The notes under the pieces were generated by a model. The model saw only the letters and a program-made list of their open reading frames with translations. It did no database searches and had not been told where the DNA came from. A program made the position numbers and the translations under genes. 64,000 nt of DNA from Lacrimispora algidixylanolytica (GTDB lineage: Bacteria > Bacillota > Clostridia > Lachnospirales > Lachnospiraceae): NCBI RefSeq assembly GCF_003609635.1, contig NZ_MCIA01000007.1, forward strand, positions 124,001 to 188,000, given 5' to 3'. Below are positions 17,255 through 25,833 of this stretch, in pieces (within the stretch, counting starts at the first letter, position 1; each line of letters begins with the position of its first letter).

Positions 17255-17968
17255 ATGAAGAAAAGAAATCACAGGATGCTGCTGTTAGGAAGTCTTGCAG
17301 TTGCTGTTACATTGTCTATTAGCGCTTGCGGGAATAAAACATCTAACCTGCAGAAGGATCATAAGGCTACAAGCGCATCAGAGGAAACATCGGTTTCTAA
17401 TGTATCTACAGTAGCTGATAACGTAAAGGCTGGAACAGACGAAATCCCAATGCTGACGCTACCGGAAGGCATAACAGGCATGAAAGCGGAGACAAAGCCC
17501 TTTAAAGAACTGAGAGATCTGATCATTGAAGATATGGTGGTACCGGAGGATTATTATGAAACAACACATTATTTCTATAACTATATTGATTTAAATGATG
17601 ACGGGAAAAATGAAATATTTGCTATGGTTACGGGTCCCTATACCAGCGGCACCGGAGGAAGCAGTGCATTGCTGCTGTCTGAAAATGGCGGAAAGCTGCA
17701 CATCACACAGGAGTTTACGTTAGTAAATGAACCAATCATTGTCAGTGATACGTTGGATAATGGTTATCATGATTTAATTATTCCTTATTATAGTGATAAT
17801 AAAACTCAGTATTCTGTATTGAAGTATAATCACCAGGCTTACCCCAATGTACCGGATGGAGAAATCATTGATCATTTGGATGGCGTTAAGGGAAAAGCGA
17901 TCATTGCCAATGACAGGATTAACGAAGTGCAGACAGGAATCATGGGGCTTAGTCTTTTAGATAAGTAA
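17255..17968 (+). CDS. Secreted lipoprotein of unknown function
   Basis: A 237-residue lipoprotein. The signal peptide MKKRNHRMLLL leads to a lipobox ISAC with lipidated Cys25, followed by a Ser/Thr-rich linker. The mature domain has DLNDDGKNEIF, a calcium-loop-like repeat motif seen in integrin-like / VCBS proteins, then a Gly-rich TSGTGGSS. The ATG at 17255 is preceded by TGGAGGA. It is the last gene of the response-regulator/kinase operon and ends before a terminator. It may be an envelope target or sensor accessory of that system; function unknown. Confidence 0.75.
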   Translation: MKKRNHRMLLLGSLAVAVTLSISACGNKTSNLQKDHKATSASEETSVSNVSTVADNVKAGTDEIPMLTLPEGITGMKAETKPFKELRDLIIEDMVVPEDYYETTHYFYNYIDLNDDGKNEIFAMVTGPYTSGTGGSSALLLSENGGKLHITQEFTLVNEPIIVSDTLDNGYHDLIIPYYSDNKTQYSVLKYNHQAYPNVPDGEIIDHLDGVKGKAIIANDRINEVQTGIMGLSLLDK

Positions 17969-18002
17969 ATATCTCAATGATGTTATAAGGATCAGACAAA
18001 AT

Positions 18003-18028
18003 AAGGCCAGCACATTGTGCTGGTCTTT
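18003..18028 (+). terminator. Intrinsic terminator of the two-component operon
   Basis: CCAGCAC (18007-18013) pairs with GTGCTGG (18017-18023), extended by flanking A-T and G-C pairs, then TTT. Confidence 0.75.
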
Positions 18029-18164
18029 AAATATGCTGAATTATATAAAATCTCATACATTCCTGTGCCAGCTTATTACTGGTAAACGGTATATCAATGA
18101 AGCTAGTACAATGGAGATCCACTGAAACAAAAGAACTCTCTACTTAAAGAGTATATAATTCATT

Positions 18165-18200
18165 AAAGAGCCTATCGTAAATATATACAATAGATAGGCT
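18165..18200 (-). terminator. Probable tRNA-Ser terminator (minus strand)
   Basis: On the minus strand AGCCTATC (18200-18193) pairs perfectly with GATAGGCT (18176-18169) and is followed by CTTT. The T run is short. It lies right after the tRNA 3' end. Confidence 0.6.
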
Positions 18201-18205
18201 TACAG

Positions 18206-18293
18206 CGGAGCGGGTGGGATTTGAACCCACGTGCCGGTTGCCCGACAACCTGATTTCGAGTCAGGCTCGTTATGACCACTTCGATACCGCTCC
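18206..18293 (-). tRNA. tRNA-Ser(CGA)
   Basis: An 88-base class-II tRNA on the minus strand. The acceptor pairs GGAGCGG with CCGCTCC and has discriminator G; CCA is not encoded. The anticodon loop CTCGAAA has anticodon CGA (genome 18256-18258, read UCG codon). There is a long variable arm, and the T arm is GTGGG-TTCAAAT-CCCAC. All stems pair, so it looks functional. Compare the broken tRNA-Ser fragment at 10274, whose acceptor sequence is different. Confidence 0.95.
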
Positions 18294-18665
18294 ATATTTT
18301 ATTTTTAATACATACAGCCTTTCCTAAAAAATCAAGGCAAAGTGTAGAAAAAACGTATTAATCGGTAAATAACTTAAATTTCAAAATTCCGTAAATTCAA
18401 ATAAACTTCAGTTGATTCTGTGAAATCATTATCATCTTGCATTCCACCATCATAAGATAGATATGCAGACCATACGATTATACACGATAAAACTAAATTT
18501 GTGTAGTGGTTTTTTGTGAAATAAATCCATTTTAACAGAATAATGTTAGGAACAATGGAAAGAATAGGATTAAGTCGTAAATAAGTCCATATTTTTATGA
18601 AAATCCCAATCATTTTTGTGGAATACTTATATAAAACCAAAGAAATTCATGGAAGAGGTGTAGGA
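18294..18665 (+). other. Intergenic stretch without a supported gene
   Basis: About 370 AT-rich bases between the tRNA and the HPr-like gene. It should hold the tRNA promoter (minus strand) and the promoter of the HPr-like gene. An 88-codon minus-strand frame (18640-18374) has two hydrophobic stretches but no ribosome site, so I do not call it. Confidence 0.5.
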
Positions 18666-18887
18666 ATGAGGAACATAAAACACACATTTTCAACAGTGGA
18701 AGAATTAGTTGCATTTGTGGTAAAGGCTGAAAAATGCAATTATGAAATCAAAGTCATTTGCAATCAGTTGGTAATAGATGGGAAATCCCTGATGGGAATT
18801 ATGATTATAGGCATAGGGAGACAGGTAGAGATTGTCTGCTATAATGATACCGCCTCTCCAGAAGATTTAATCGATCATGCTGCTTGA
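18666..18887 (+). CDS. HPr-like protein lacking the phosphocarrier histidine
   Basis: A 73-residue protein with an HPr fold. The GKSLMGIMIIGI segment (residues 39-50) matches the HPr regulatory Ser46 helix (KSIMGVM.LG), with Ser41 equivalent to Ser46. The N-terminal His15 motif (G.HARPA) is absent and replaced by FSTVEELVAFV. That resembles Crh, the catabolite-repression HPr homologue that can be phosphorylated only on serine. AGAGGTG lies 5 bases before the ATG. It stands alone with its own terminator. A regulatory role with HPr kinase and CcpA is inference. Confidence 0.75.
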   Translation: MRNIKHTFSTVEELVAFVVKAEKCNYEIKVICNQLVIDGKSLMGIMIIGIGRQVEIVCYNDTASPEDLIDHAA

Positions 18888-18907
18888 TGTCCAAACCATA
18901 CAAAATG

Positions 18908-18950
18908 AACTCTTTTTGTTTTTCTTAGCAAACAAAAGGGGTTTATTTTT
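18908..18950 (+). terminator. Intrinsic terminator of the HPr-like gene
   Basis: AACTCTTTTTGTTT (18908-18921) pairs with AAACAAAAGGGGTT (18930-18943) with two G-T pairs, followed by TATTTTT. Confidence 0.7.
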
Positions 18951-19052
18951 GATTTGTCGGTCTTTTTCTTGCAAACATCTGTAGTTAGGGCTATAATTTT
19001 AAATTGTTTCTTATAGAAGCAAGTATGAATGAAATTGACAGGAGGTATTGGA

Positions 19053-20636
19053 ATGCAGGCAGAAGAACATTCTGTTAAAAATACAATGAATCGTTTTCGA
19101 AGTTTTCGTTACGCTTTGATATTGGAAGGAATCGTCGTGGGAGCCGTTTCAGGAGTAGTTGTGGTGTTCTTTCGGTATTTACTCAGCTATGCCGAAGAGT
19201 TGCTTCGCTCTCTTTTGGCATATGGGAAAACTCATACCTCATTAATCCCTTTCTGGTTTGTCTTCTTGGTGGTCTCGGCCATGATTGTTGCCAAACTTTT
19301 GACTTGGGAATCTTTCATATCAGGAAGCGGGATTCCCCAAGTGGAAGGGGAGATGATTGGTGCCATAGATCCTTGTTGGTGGAAAGTCCTTTCTGCAAAA
19401 CTGATTGGTGGCTTGTTAAGCATTGGCTGCGGCTTATCACTTGGAAGAGAAGGCCCCAGCATTCAGCTTGGTGCTATGACAGCCAAGGGATTTTCCCGTC
19501 TAACCAAGCGGGTTAAAACAGAAGAGAGGCTTCTAATTACATGTGGAGCAAGTGCAGGTCTTTCTGCCGCCTTTAATGCACCCATAGCCGGAGTTTTATT
19601 TTCCTTGGAAGAAATACATAAGAATTTTTCTCCAGAGGTGCTTTTATCTACCATGGCATCCTCAATTACAGCGGACTTTGTTTCCAGGAATGTCTTTGGA
19701 TTAAAACCTGTGTTTGATTTTCAGATTACCCGTATGATGCCTTTAAGCACTTATGGACATGTCATGATTTTAGGCGTGCTTCTTGGAGGCCTTGGAATCT
19801 TGTATAATACCTGTCTTTCCAAAACTCAGGACCTATTTCAAAAGATACCGAGGCAGACGATACGGTTTTTAATCCCCTTTTTATTGGCAGGAATCTTTGG
19901 TTTTACATACCCCTATGTATTAGGCGGAGGTCATTCACTGGTAGAAGGTTTGACCGCTGATCAGATGATGATAGGTGCGCTTTTGACCCTGTTTGTACTT
20001 AAGTTTTGTTTTTCCCTTATTAGTTTTGGCTCAGGTGCGCCAGGAGGGATCTTTTTGCCACTTTTGGTGTTAGGTGCTATCATCGGCAGCATTTATTATA
20101 AGGCGGTCCAGGGGGTAAGCAACTCGTTCGATGGTCTTTTAGGCAATTTTATTATTCTTGGTATGGCTGGGTATTTTTCAGCCATTGTACGGGCTCCCAT
20201 TACGGGGATTATATTAATTAGTGAAATGACGGGAGGTTTCTCTCACCTTTTGACTCTTTCTATGGTGTCTCTAGTCGCTTATGTAATCCCGGATTTAGTG
20301 CATTGTGCTCCTGTGTACGATCAGCTCCTTAACCGACTGTTAACAAAACTTGATCCTAGAAAATGGTCTGAATCCAAAGGAGAAAAGGTTTTGGTAGAAG
20401 GTATGATATTTCATGGAAGTGAGGCTGAGGGGCGAAGGGTATCTGAAATCCACTGGCCCAGAACTTGCCTGTTAGTCTCTTTGATAAGGGGAGAGGCGGA
20501 ATTTGTACCTAGAGGAGAAACTGCGCTCATGCCTGGAGACAAGATTGTGGTTCTGTGCGAAGAAACCGTTCAAAGGGATCTTCACCAACTGTTACAAGAA
20601 GTATGCCAGACCGTTAAAATGGAATCCAAGGCCTGA
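19053..20636 (+). CDS. ClC-family chloride/proton antiporter with C-terminal TrkA-C domain
   Basis: A 527-residue polytopic membrane protein. Selectivity-filter motifs are all present: GSGIPQVEG, GREGPSIQLG (with the gating Glu) and GGIFLPLL, plus PVYDQ for the conserved Tyr. An EE pair in LEEIHKNFS matches the internal proton Glu of antiporters, so it is more likely a Cl-/H+ exchanger than a channel. The last about 75 residues (HGSEAEGRRVSEI to MPGDKIVVL) form a TrkA-C ligand-binding domain, which usually gates transport by a nucleotide or other ligand. AGGAGGT lies 6 bases before the ATG at 19053, preferred over the in-frame ATG at 19029. Confidence 0.92.
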   Translation: MQAEEHSVKNTMNRFRSFRYALILEGIVVGAVSGVVVVFFRYLLSYAEELLRSLLAYGKTHTSLIPFWFVFLVVSAMIVAKLLTWESFISGSGIPQVEGEMIGAIDPCWWKVLSAKLIGGLLSIGCGLSLGREGPSIQLGAMTAKGFSRLTKRVKTEERLLITCGASAGLSAAFNAPIAGVLFSLEEIHKNFSPEVLLSTMASSITADFVSRNVFGLKPVFDFQITRMMPLSTYGHVMILGVLLGGLGILYNTCLSKTQDLFQKIPRQTIRFLIPFLLAGIFGFTYPYVLGGGHSLVEGLTADQMMIGALLTLFVLKFCFSLISFGSGAPGGIFLPLLVLGAIIGSIYYKAVQGVSNSFDGLLGNFIILGMAGYFSAIVRAPITGIILISEMTGGFSHLLTLSMVSLVAYVIPDLVHCAPVYDQLLNRLLTKLDPRKWSESKGEKVLVEGMIFHGSEAEGRRVSEIHWPRTCLLVSLIRGEAEFVPRGETALMPGDKIVVLCEETVQRDLHQLLQEVCQTVKMESKA

Positions 20637-20721
20637 TCATTTATGGAAATCCTGATTTTTGGTTGACTTTTTCCCGTGATAAGACGTAAACTAATAAAAA
20701 GTCATTTCAGGAGTTTAGCAT

Positions 20722-21450
20722 ATGAAAGATCAGACAAAGGATAGCTTTAACGAGCTGGAACGGCGCCGGCGCCAAAGAGAGAAACGCAGGAAACAAAAGA
20801 AGAAGCAGACATTATTAAATATCCTGTACATAATTGTAAAAATTTTAATCTTAGCCTCTGCCTTGACCGTGCTATTAATTGCACTCAGTCAGCTTTTTCA
20901 AAGAAATTATGTGGATTTAAAGACTGTTGCCATGCCAGAATGGGTAAAACAGGATTTTATCACACCAAATCAATATTCAAGGCCTCAGACCCAGATGAAA
21001 CGGGTCAAACAAATTGTAATTCATTATGTTGCAAATCCAGGAACCACCGCCAAGCAGAATATGGCCTATTTTGACAGCTTAAAGGATCAAAAAGGGATTA
21101 AAAAAATTTCAGCCAGCAGTCATTTTATCATCGGTCTGGACGGTGAAGTTCTTCAAGGCATTCCAATCACAGAGATGGCATATGCCACATCAAAGGAAAA
21201 GAATTCAGATACCATTTCCATTGAATGTTGCCATCCCGATGAGACTGGAAAGTTTAATGAAGATACCTATGAATCTCTAGTAAGATTCACGGCATACCTT
21301 TGTGAGAATCTGGGATTGACTGAAAAAGATGTAATCCGTCATTACGATGCTACCGGTAAAGATTGTCCCAGATTTTTTGTCGCTCATGAAGATCTATGGA
21401 AACAATTTTTGCAGGATGTCAAAGGGGCTAGAAAAGAGTTTCATCAATAA
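20722..21450 (+). CDS. Membrane-anchored N-acetylmuramoyl-L-alanine amidase (Amidase_2)
   Basis: A 242-residue cell-wall hydrolase. A very basic N-terminus (ERRRRQREKRRKQKKK) precedes a single membrane segment (about 35-57), then the catalytic domain outside. Zinc-ligand positions appear in IVIHYVA and IRHYDATGKDCPRFF, the usual Amidase_2/PGRP motif pair, with SSHFIIG in between. It cleaves the bond between MurNAc and L-Ala. CAGGAGT precedes the ATG. The 3' end overlaps the convergent C_GCAxxG_C_C gene by 23 bases. Confidence 0.88.
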   Translation: MKDQTKDSFNELERRRRQREKRRKQKKKQTLLNILYIIVKILILASALTVLLIALSQLFQRNYVDLKTVAMPEWVKQDFITPNQYSRPQTQMKRVKQIVIHYVANPGTTAKQNMAYFDSLKDQKGIKKISASSHFIIGLDGEVLQGIPITEMAYATSKEKNSDTISIECCHPDETGKFNEDTYESLVRFTAYLCENLGLTEKDVIRHYDATGKDCPRFFVAHEDLWKQFLQDVKGARKEFHQ

Positions 21451-21844
21451 TCCGCACAGAGTCGGCGATGCAGTCATTACAGGAGCGCAGTACCGTTCCT
21501 GTTTCTGCTCCCTTTAAGTCCTTGCAGATTACGCTGCCATTTTGGTTCTTGAAGTTTGATAAGCACTGACTGGACATCTCATAAGAGAGCTTTTTAGAAT
21601 CAGGGCTTTCCAGATGGGCAGAACTATTTTTTAGACCAGAGAGTATGGAGGCTGCGCCAATGGCGCCACAGGTGCCTTCCATGCCTCCCATACCAAGTCC
21701 CATGCCTTCGGTAAAACGAAACATGATTGCTTCGTTGATGCCTACTTTGTCGCAGAATACGCAGGAAACGGCCTGTGCACAGTTATAGCCCTTATCGTGT
21801 TTTTTTAAAGCTTCTTCTATTCTTTCTCTTGTTGTATCTGACAT
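21428..21844 (-). CDS. C_GCAxxG_C_C family protein
   Basis: A 138-residue cytoplasmic protein with the defining cysteine pattern: GYNCAQAV, then GTCGAIGAA (the GCAxxG core), then a C-terminal CNDCIAD. A Gly/Met-rich GMGLGMGGMEG precedes the core. Members are common in anaerobes and are proposed to be redox-active or metal-binding; the biochemical role is unknown. A downstream-looking AAGGAGGAA lies ahead of the start on the minus strand. The adjacent minus-strand membrane protein gene may be co-transcribed with it (17-base gap). Confidence 0.85.
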   Translation of the reverse strand: MSDTTRERIEEALKKHDKGYNCAQAVSCVFCDKVGINEAIMFRFTEGMGLGMGGMEGTCGAIGAASILSGLKNSSAHLESPDSKKLSYEMSSQCLSNFKNQNGSVICKDLKGAETGTVLRSCNDCIADSVRIIDETLF

Positions 21845-21861
21845 GTGAAAATTCCTCCTTT

Positions 21862-22656
21862 TTAATCAGCAGAAGTCATTGGCCTTTTGTAAGATACAGG
21901 CCGCAGATGAATTCTGTTAAAGATGCAGTGAAATACAAATCCACCAAAACAGGTAGCAAATAAATAAACCAGATTCCCAATTCCTATGCCCAAAGCGACT
22001 GCGATTTCATGAAATACAATCTGCGCGGAGGGATAGTAAGGGGAGATATAAAACATGTCAGCCTGACCCAAAGGCTTGGCAGTTCTATTAATAATAGAAG
22101 CGATGAAACAGCAAAGCAGAAACAAAGGTATGGTTTTTACAAACCCTTTTAAGGTGTCATCAGATAATTGGGAGAATGCAATGACCAGACCAATGTAAAT
22201 CAAAAGCAGATGCCAGATAAGTCCGTGAAGGGTTAAAAGCCAATAAGGGTGGAACAGTCCGGAAGGCTCTGCCAGAGCCATGACCCCTCCTAAGAGATTA
22301 AAATCCTGCATAAAGGTGCATAGAATAGTTTGCCCCTTTTTCCCAGGAACAAAGGGGAGAATCAGACAAAAATACATGGGAAGGCTGCAAAGTTGAAATG
22401 GAAAATACCACCAGTTATAGGACTGCTCATTGACTACATAATAAAGAAAGAGTTGCTTATAAGCTTCTGTTCCTGCGAGGACAAGTCCACAGACGAAAAG
22501 TAGCCTGGTCAGATGTTTCTTATAAATGTGTTTGCTTGTAATATAAGCCAGCAAAACTGCCAGTGTAAGCCCAACCGCCAGAAAGAGAATGTGAAACAGG
22601 GAGTAGGGGAGAGGCGGATTCATAGGCCATGCGGTTCTTTCAAGAAAATCCCTCAT
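21862..22656 (-). CDS. YwaF/TIGR02206 family integral membrane protein
   Basis: A 264-residue polytopic protein with about seven membrane segments. The conserved core WWYFPFQLCSLPMYFCL followed by GGVMALAEPSG and LHGLIWHLLL matches the YwaF / TP0381-type family, found in Firmicutes and spirochaetes and of unknown function (related to the TMEM164 group). It is transcribed on the minus strand ahead of the C_GCAxxG_C_C gene, 17 bases apart, probably as a two-gene unit. Confidence 0.82.
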   Translation of the reverse strand: MRDFLERTAWPMNPPLPYSLFHILFLAVGLTLAVLLAYITSKHIYKKHLTRLLFVCGLVLAGTEAYKQLFLYYVVNEQSYNWWYFPFQLCSLPMYFCLILPFVPGKKGQTILCTFMQDFNLLGGVMALAEPSGLFHPYWLLTLHGLIWHLLLIYIGLVIAFSQLSDDTLKGFVKTIPLFLLCCFIASIINRTAKPLGQADMFYISPYYPSAQIVFHEIAVALGIGIGNLVYLFATCFGGFVFHCIFNRIHLRPVSYKRPMTSAD

Positions 22657-22777
22657 TGATTGTTACCTTCATTTTTCCTGTTATCCAAATTTAAACTATA
22701 TTATAATGGATTGGAAAAAAACATGCAAGATAAATGAAATTATGTATAAAATTAAGCGTTTTCTTCTAATGAAGTAC

Positions 22778-22805
22778 TTGATTAATTCCGAAAATGCTAT
22801 ATAAT
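22778..22805 (+). promoter_or_regulatory. Promoter of the amino-acid ABC operon
   Basis: TTGATT (22778-22783) and TATAAT (22800-22805) are spaced 16. A short inverted repeat, ATGCAGATTTATGCAT, lies in the leader just before AAGGAGG. Confidence 0.55.
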
Positions 22806-22864
22806 GAATAACTGATACTTGGTTTAATAATTATGCAGATTTATGCATATAAGGAGGAATCATT

Positions 22865-23686
22865 ATGAAAAAGAATGTAATTTTAATTGCCGCTGCTGTA
22901 TGTATGGCTGCAGCTTTAACCGCGTGTGGCGGATCAGGAACGAAGACAGAAACAACTGCAAAAGCATCAGAAAAAGCAGGAGCAGAAAGCTCTGCAACAG
23001 AGACAAAGGCAGGGGAAAGCGCGACAGGCGGAAAACTTGTTATGGTTACTAATGCTGAATTCCCACCTTACGAATTTCATGAAAAGAACGAAATTGTTGG
23101 TATTGATGCTGAAATCGCAAAAGCGATTGCAGATAAATTAGGCATGGAGATAGAGATCCAGGATATGGCATTTGATTCTCTTATTCCAGCTGTTCAGACT
23201 GGCAAAGCAGATTTTACCGCTGCTGGTATGACAATTAATGAAGATCGTAAGAAAAACGTGGATTTTACTGATACCTATGCTAAGGCAGCTCAGGTTATCA
23301 TTGTAAAAGAAGGAAGCGACATTGTTGAACCAGATAATCTGGAAGGAAAGAAAATCGGTGTTCAGACTGGTACTACCGGCGATATCTATGCTGCTGATAT
23401 TAAAGACGGAGATATTAAAAGATATAACAAAGGTATGGATGCAGTTATGGCTCTTACTCAGGACAAGATTGATGCGGTTGTCATTGACCGTGAACCTGCA
23501 AAAGTATTTGTAAAAAACAATGCAGGTTTAAAAGTACTTGATAAAGCATTTACCGAAGAAGAGTATGCCATCGCCGTTAAAAAAGGCAACACAGAATTAT
23601 TAGAAAAATTAAACGGGGCCATTAAAGATTTAAAGGATTCCGGTGAACTGCAAAAGATCGTAGATAAGTATATTACTGCAGAATAA
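22865..23686 (+). CDS. Polar amino-acid ABC transporter substrate-binding lipoprotein
   Basis: A 273-residue family-3 solute-binding protein. The signal peptide has lipobox LTAC with Cys21, then a Ser/Thr/Ala/Glu-rich linker to about 60. The binding domain begins KLVMVTNAEFPPYEF, with AGMTINEDRKKNVDFTDTY, the classic signature of the glutamine/histidine-type family, and a hinge VGVQTGTTG-like segment (IGVQTGTTGDIY). AAGGAGG precedes the start. The permease and ATPase follow directly, making a complete importer. The exact amino acid cannot be told. Confidence 0.93.
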   Translation: MKKNVILIAAAVCMAAALTACGGSGTKTETTAKASEKAGAESSATETKAGESATGGKLVMVTNAEFPPYEFHEKNEIVGIDAEIAKAIADKLGMEIEIQDMAFDSLIPAVQTGKADFTAAGMTINEDRKKNVDFTDTYAKAAQVIIVKEGSDIVEPDNLEGKKIGVQTGTTGDIYAADIKDGDIKRYNKGMDAVMALTQDKIDAVVIDREPAKVFVKNNAGLKVLDKAFTEEEYAIAVKKGNTELLEKLNGAIKDLKDSGELQKIVDKYITAE

Positions 23687-23703
23687 AAAAAAGGAAGAGT
23701 GCC

Positions 23704-24396
23704 ATGTGGGAAAAGCTAAGAGATGATTTTTATCAAAATTTTATCGTAGATGACCGTTGGAAGTACATTGTCGATGGTTTGCAAAATACGTTGAAGATTA
23801 CGTTTTTTGCTGTTTTGATCGGTATTTTATTAGGATTTGTGGTTGCGATCATTCGTTCCACCTATGAAAATACCGGCAAATTAAAGATTTTAAATGCCAT
23901 TTGCAGTGTATACCTGACGGTGATCCGCGGAACGCCAGTTGTTGTACAGCTCATGATCATGTATTTCATTATTTTTGCATTTCATGATCCAGGTCAGATT
24001 TTTACGGCAATCCTGGCATTCGGAATCAACTCCGGCGCCTATGTGGCAGAGATTTTCCGCAGTGGAATCAGTTCTATAGAGCGGGGACAGTTTGAGGCAG
24101 GGCGGAGCCTGGGATTTAATTATGCCCAGACCATGTTGTTTATCATCATGCCTCAGGCGTTTAAAAATGTAGTCCCAACTCTGGCTAACGAATTCATCGT
24201 TCTTTTGAAGGAGACGTCTGTAGCAGGATACATAGGACTCCAGGATCTGACAAAGGGCGGCGATATTATTAAAAGCCGTACGTATAACGCATTTATGCCT
24301 CTGATCTCTGTGGCCATTATTTACCTGATCATGGTAATGGTATTTTCATATCTAGTCACATTACTTGAGAGGAGGCTGCATAAGAGTGAACATTAA
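23704..24396 (+). CDS. Polar amino-acid ABC transporter permease (HisM/GlnP type)
   Basis: A 230-residue membrane permease with about five membrane segments. The N-terminal signature [16 protein letters not shown] is typical of HEQRo-type permeases. The EAA loop [22 protein letters not shown] contacts the ATPase. It follows the binding-protein gene by 17 bases and overlaps the ATPase gene by 11. One permease gene suggests a homodimer. Confidence 0.93.
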   Translation: MWEKLRDDFYQNFIVDDRWKYIVDGLQNTLKITFFAVLIGILLGFVVAIIRSTYENTGKLKILNAICSVYLTVIRGTPVVVQLMIMYFIIFAFHDPGQIFTAILAFGINSGAYVAEIFRSGISSIERGQFEAGRSLGFNYAQTMLFIIMPQAFKNVVPTLANEFIVLLKETSVAGYIGLQDLTKGGDIIKSRTYNAFMPLISVAIIYLIMVMVFSYLVTLLERRLHKSEH

Positions 24397-25135
24397 TGAA
24401 ATAGGAACCCCACTGATTCAGGTTCAAAATCTGGGTAAAAAATTTGGTGATATGGAAGTACTTAAGGACATCTCCGTTGATATTTATAAAGGAGATGTAG
24501 TCTGTGTGATTGGACCTTCTGGTTCTGGTAAGAGTACCTTTCTTCGGTGCTTAAACCGTCTGGAGGAGCCTAGCGGCGGACATATCCTTTTTGAGGGGAC
24601 TGACATCGTAGATAAGAAGACGGATATAGACAAGCACCGTCAGAAGATGGGAATGGTATTCCAGCAGTTTAATCTATTCCCTCATATGACCATCTTAAAG
24701 AACTTAACACTAGCACCCATAAAGCTTCAGGGGAAAAGTAGCAAAGAGGCAGAGGAACAGGCCTTAAAGCTATTAGATAAGGTAGGATTAAAGGATAGAG
24801 CAAACGCTTATCCAAATCAGCTCTCAGGCGGTCAGAAACAGCGTATTGCCATTGTCCGTGCCTTATGTATGAATCCAGATGTGATGCTTTTTGATGAACC
24901 GACTTCTGCCCTTGATCCAGAGATGGTAGGCGAGGTGTTAAATGTTATGAGAGAGCTTGCCGAAGAGAAGATGACTATGGTGGTGGTGACCCACGAGATG
25001 GGATTTGCCAAAGAGGTAGCCACCCGCGTTATGTTCATGGATGGCGGCTATTTCATGGAAGAGAATGAACCAGTGGAATTCTTTGAAAACCCAAAGAATG
25101 ATAGATTAAAACTATTTTTAAGCAAAGTGCTTTAA
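24386..25135 (+). CDS. Polar amino-acid ABC transporter ATP-binding protein (GlnQ type)
   Basis: A 249-residue ABC ATPase. Walker A is GPSGSGKST, the Q loop is [11 protein letters not shown], the signature is LSGGQKQR, Walker B is [13 protein letters not shown] and the switch His is in VVTHEMGFA. The GTG at 24386 is chosen because AGAGGAGG ends 10 bases upstream; a TTG at 24365 would lie before that site. It is the last gene of the importer operon, followed by a strong terminator. Confidence 0.94.
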   Translation: MNINEIGTPLIQVQNLGKKFGDMEVLKDISVDIYKGDVVCVIGPSGSGKSTFLRCLNRLEEPSGGHILFEGTDIVDKKTDIDKHRQKMGMVFQQFNLFPHMTILKNLTLAPIKLQGKSSKEAEEQALKLLDKVGLKDRANAYPNQLSGGQKQRIAIVRALCMNPDVMLFDEPTSALDPEMVGEVLNVMRELAEEKMTMVVVTHEMGFAKEVATRVMFMDGGYFMEENEPVEFFENPKNDRLKLFLSKVL

Positions 25136-25140
25136 ATCAT

Positions 25141-25173
25141 AAATGCCCCCGGAGAAAGTATCCGGGGGCATTT
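25141..25173. terminator. Bidirectional intrinsic terminator between convergent genes
   Basis: AAATGCCCCCGGA (25141-25153) pairs perfectly with TCCGGGGGCATTT (25161-25173). A T run lies on each side in the respective direction. Confidence 0.9.
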
Positions 25174-25177
25174 TAAA

Positions 25178-25672
25178 TTATATAAGTTTTGCCATTGCGT
25201 ACTGATCTACGTAAGCTCCATTTACAATCATGGAATGAACCAGTTTTCCTTCCATCTCAAAGCCCATGTTTCGGTATAGCTGAACGGCCTTTTCATTATG
25301 AGACATAACCGTAAGTTCCAATCTTGTAATGCCGTTTTCTGGAGCCCATTTTAATAGTTCCCTAAAGAGTGAAGTTCCGTAGCCTTTTCCTCTGTAATCT
25401 TTTAAAACTCCACAGACTATATAGGCGGAGTGCTTGATCCGGTTGGCAGCGCCTCTTTTGGCAGATAGAAAGCCAGCAACTTCTTGACCATCAAATAGGA
25501 GTAGCAAAAGGGAGTTGGATTTTTCCATGCTAAGAAGGTAGTGCTCCATATCCTCAGCGGTTGTGGTTCGCTCTCCTGGCTCCAGCATCATGAATTCCGT
25601 CTCGTGGTCCAGTTGTTTCATTAATCCTAAGAAAAGCTTGGAGTCTTCTGGTTTTGCTTGTCTTATGTTCAT
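25178..25672 (-). CDS. GNAT family N-acetyltransferase
   Basis: A 164-residue acetyl-CoA-dependent acetyltransferase. The acetyl-CoA loop is DYRGKGYGTSLFRELL (the R-x-x-G-x-G motif), followed by LELTVMSHNEKAVQLYRNMGFE, typical of the RimI-like C-terminal half. The substrate is unknown. It is a single gene on the minus strand, convergent with the amino-acid importer. Confidence 0.88.
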   Translation of the reverse strand: MNIRQAKPEDSKLFLGLMKQLDHETEFMMLEPGERTTTAEDMEHYLLSMEKSNSLLLLLFDGQEVAGFLSAKRGAANRIKHSAYIVCGVLKDYRGKGYGTSLFRELLKWAPENGITRLELTVMSHNEKAVQLYRNMGFEMEGKLVHSMIVNGAYVDQYAMAKLI

Positions 25673-25833
25673 TGGTCATTCCCCTGTCTGTTTTTTAGAA
25701 TTATATCACAATTAGAAGATGCTGCAATTTTTTTCTTCCTGCCATTATGGATTGCTCTTTTTGCTATGGTTATGTTAGAATAGGAAGGAGTTTATATATG
25801 TTTTAATATTAACGAGTAAGAAGGCAAAAGAAG

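Noticed and set aside
10274-18293. An 8-kb island bounded by the tRNA-Ser fragment (10274) and the intact tRNA-Ser(CGA) (18206), which lie in the same orientation and share CTCGAAATCAG
   Set aside because: The fragment's acceptor 3' strand is CGTCTCC, which cannot pair with the GGAGCGG 5' end of the intact tRNA, and the variable arms differ. They come from different tRNA genes, so they are not the two ends of one insertion.
18374-18640. 88-codon minus-strand frame with two hydrophobic stretches
   Set aside because: No ribosome site before any of its starts and AT-rich context; not supported as a gene.
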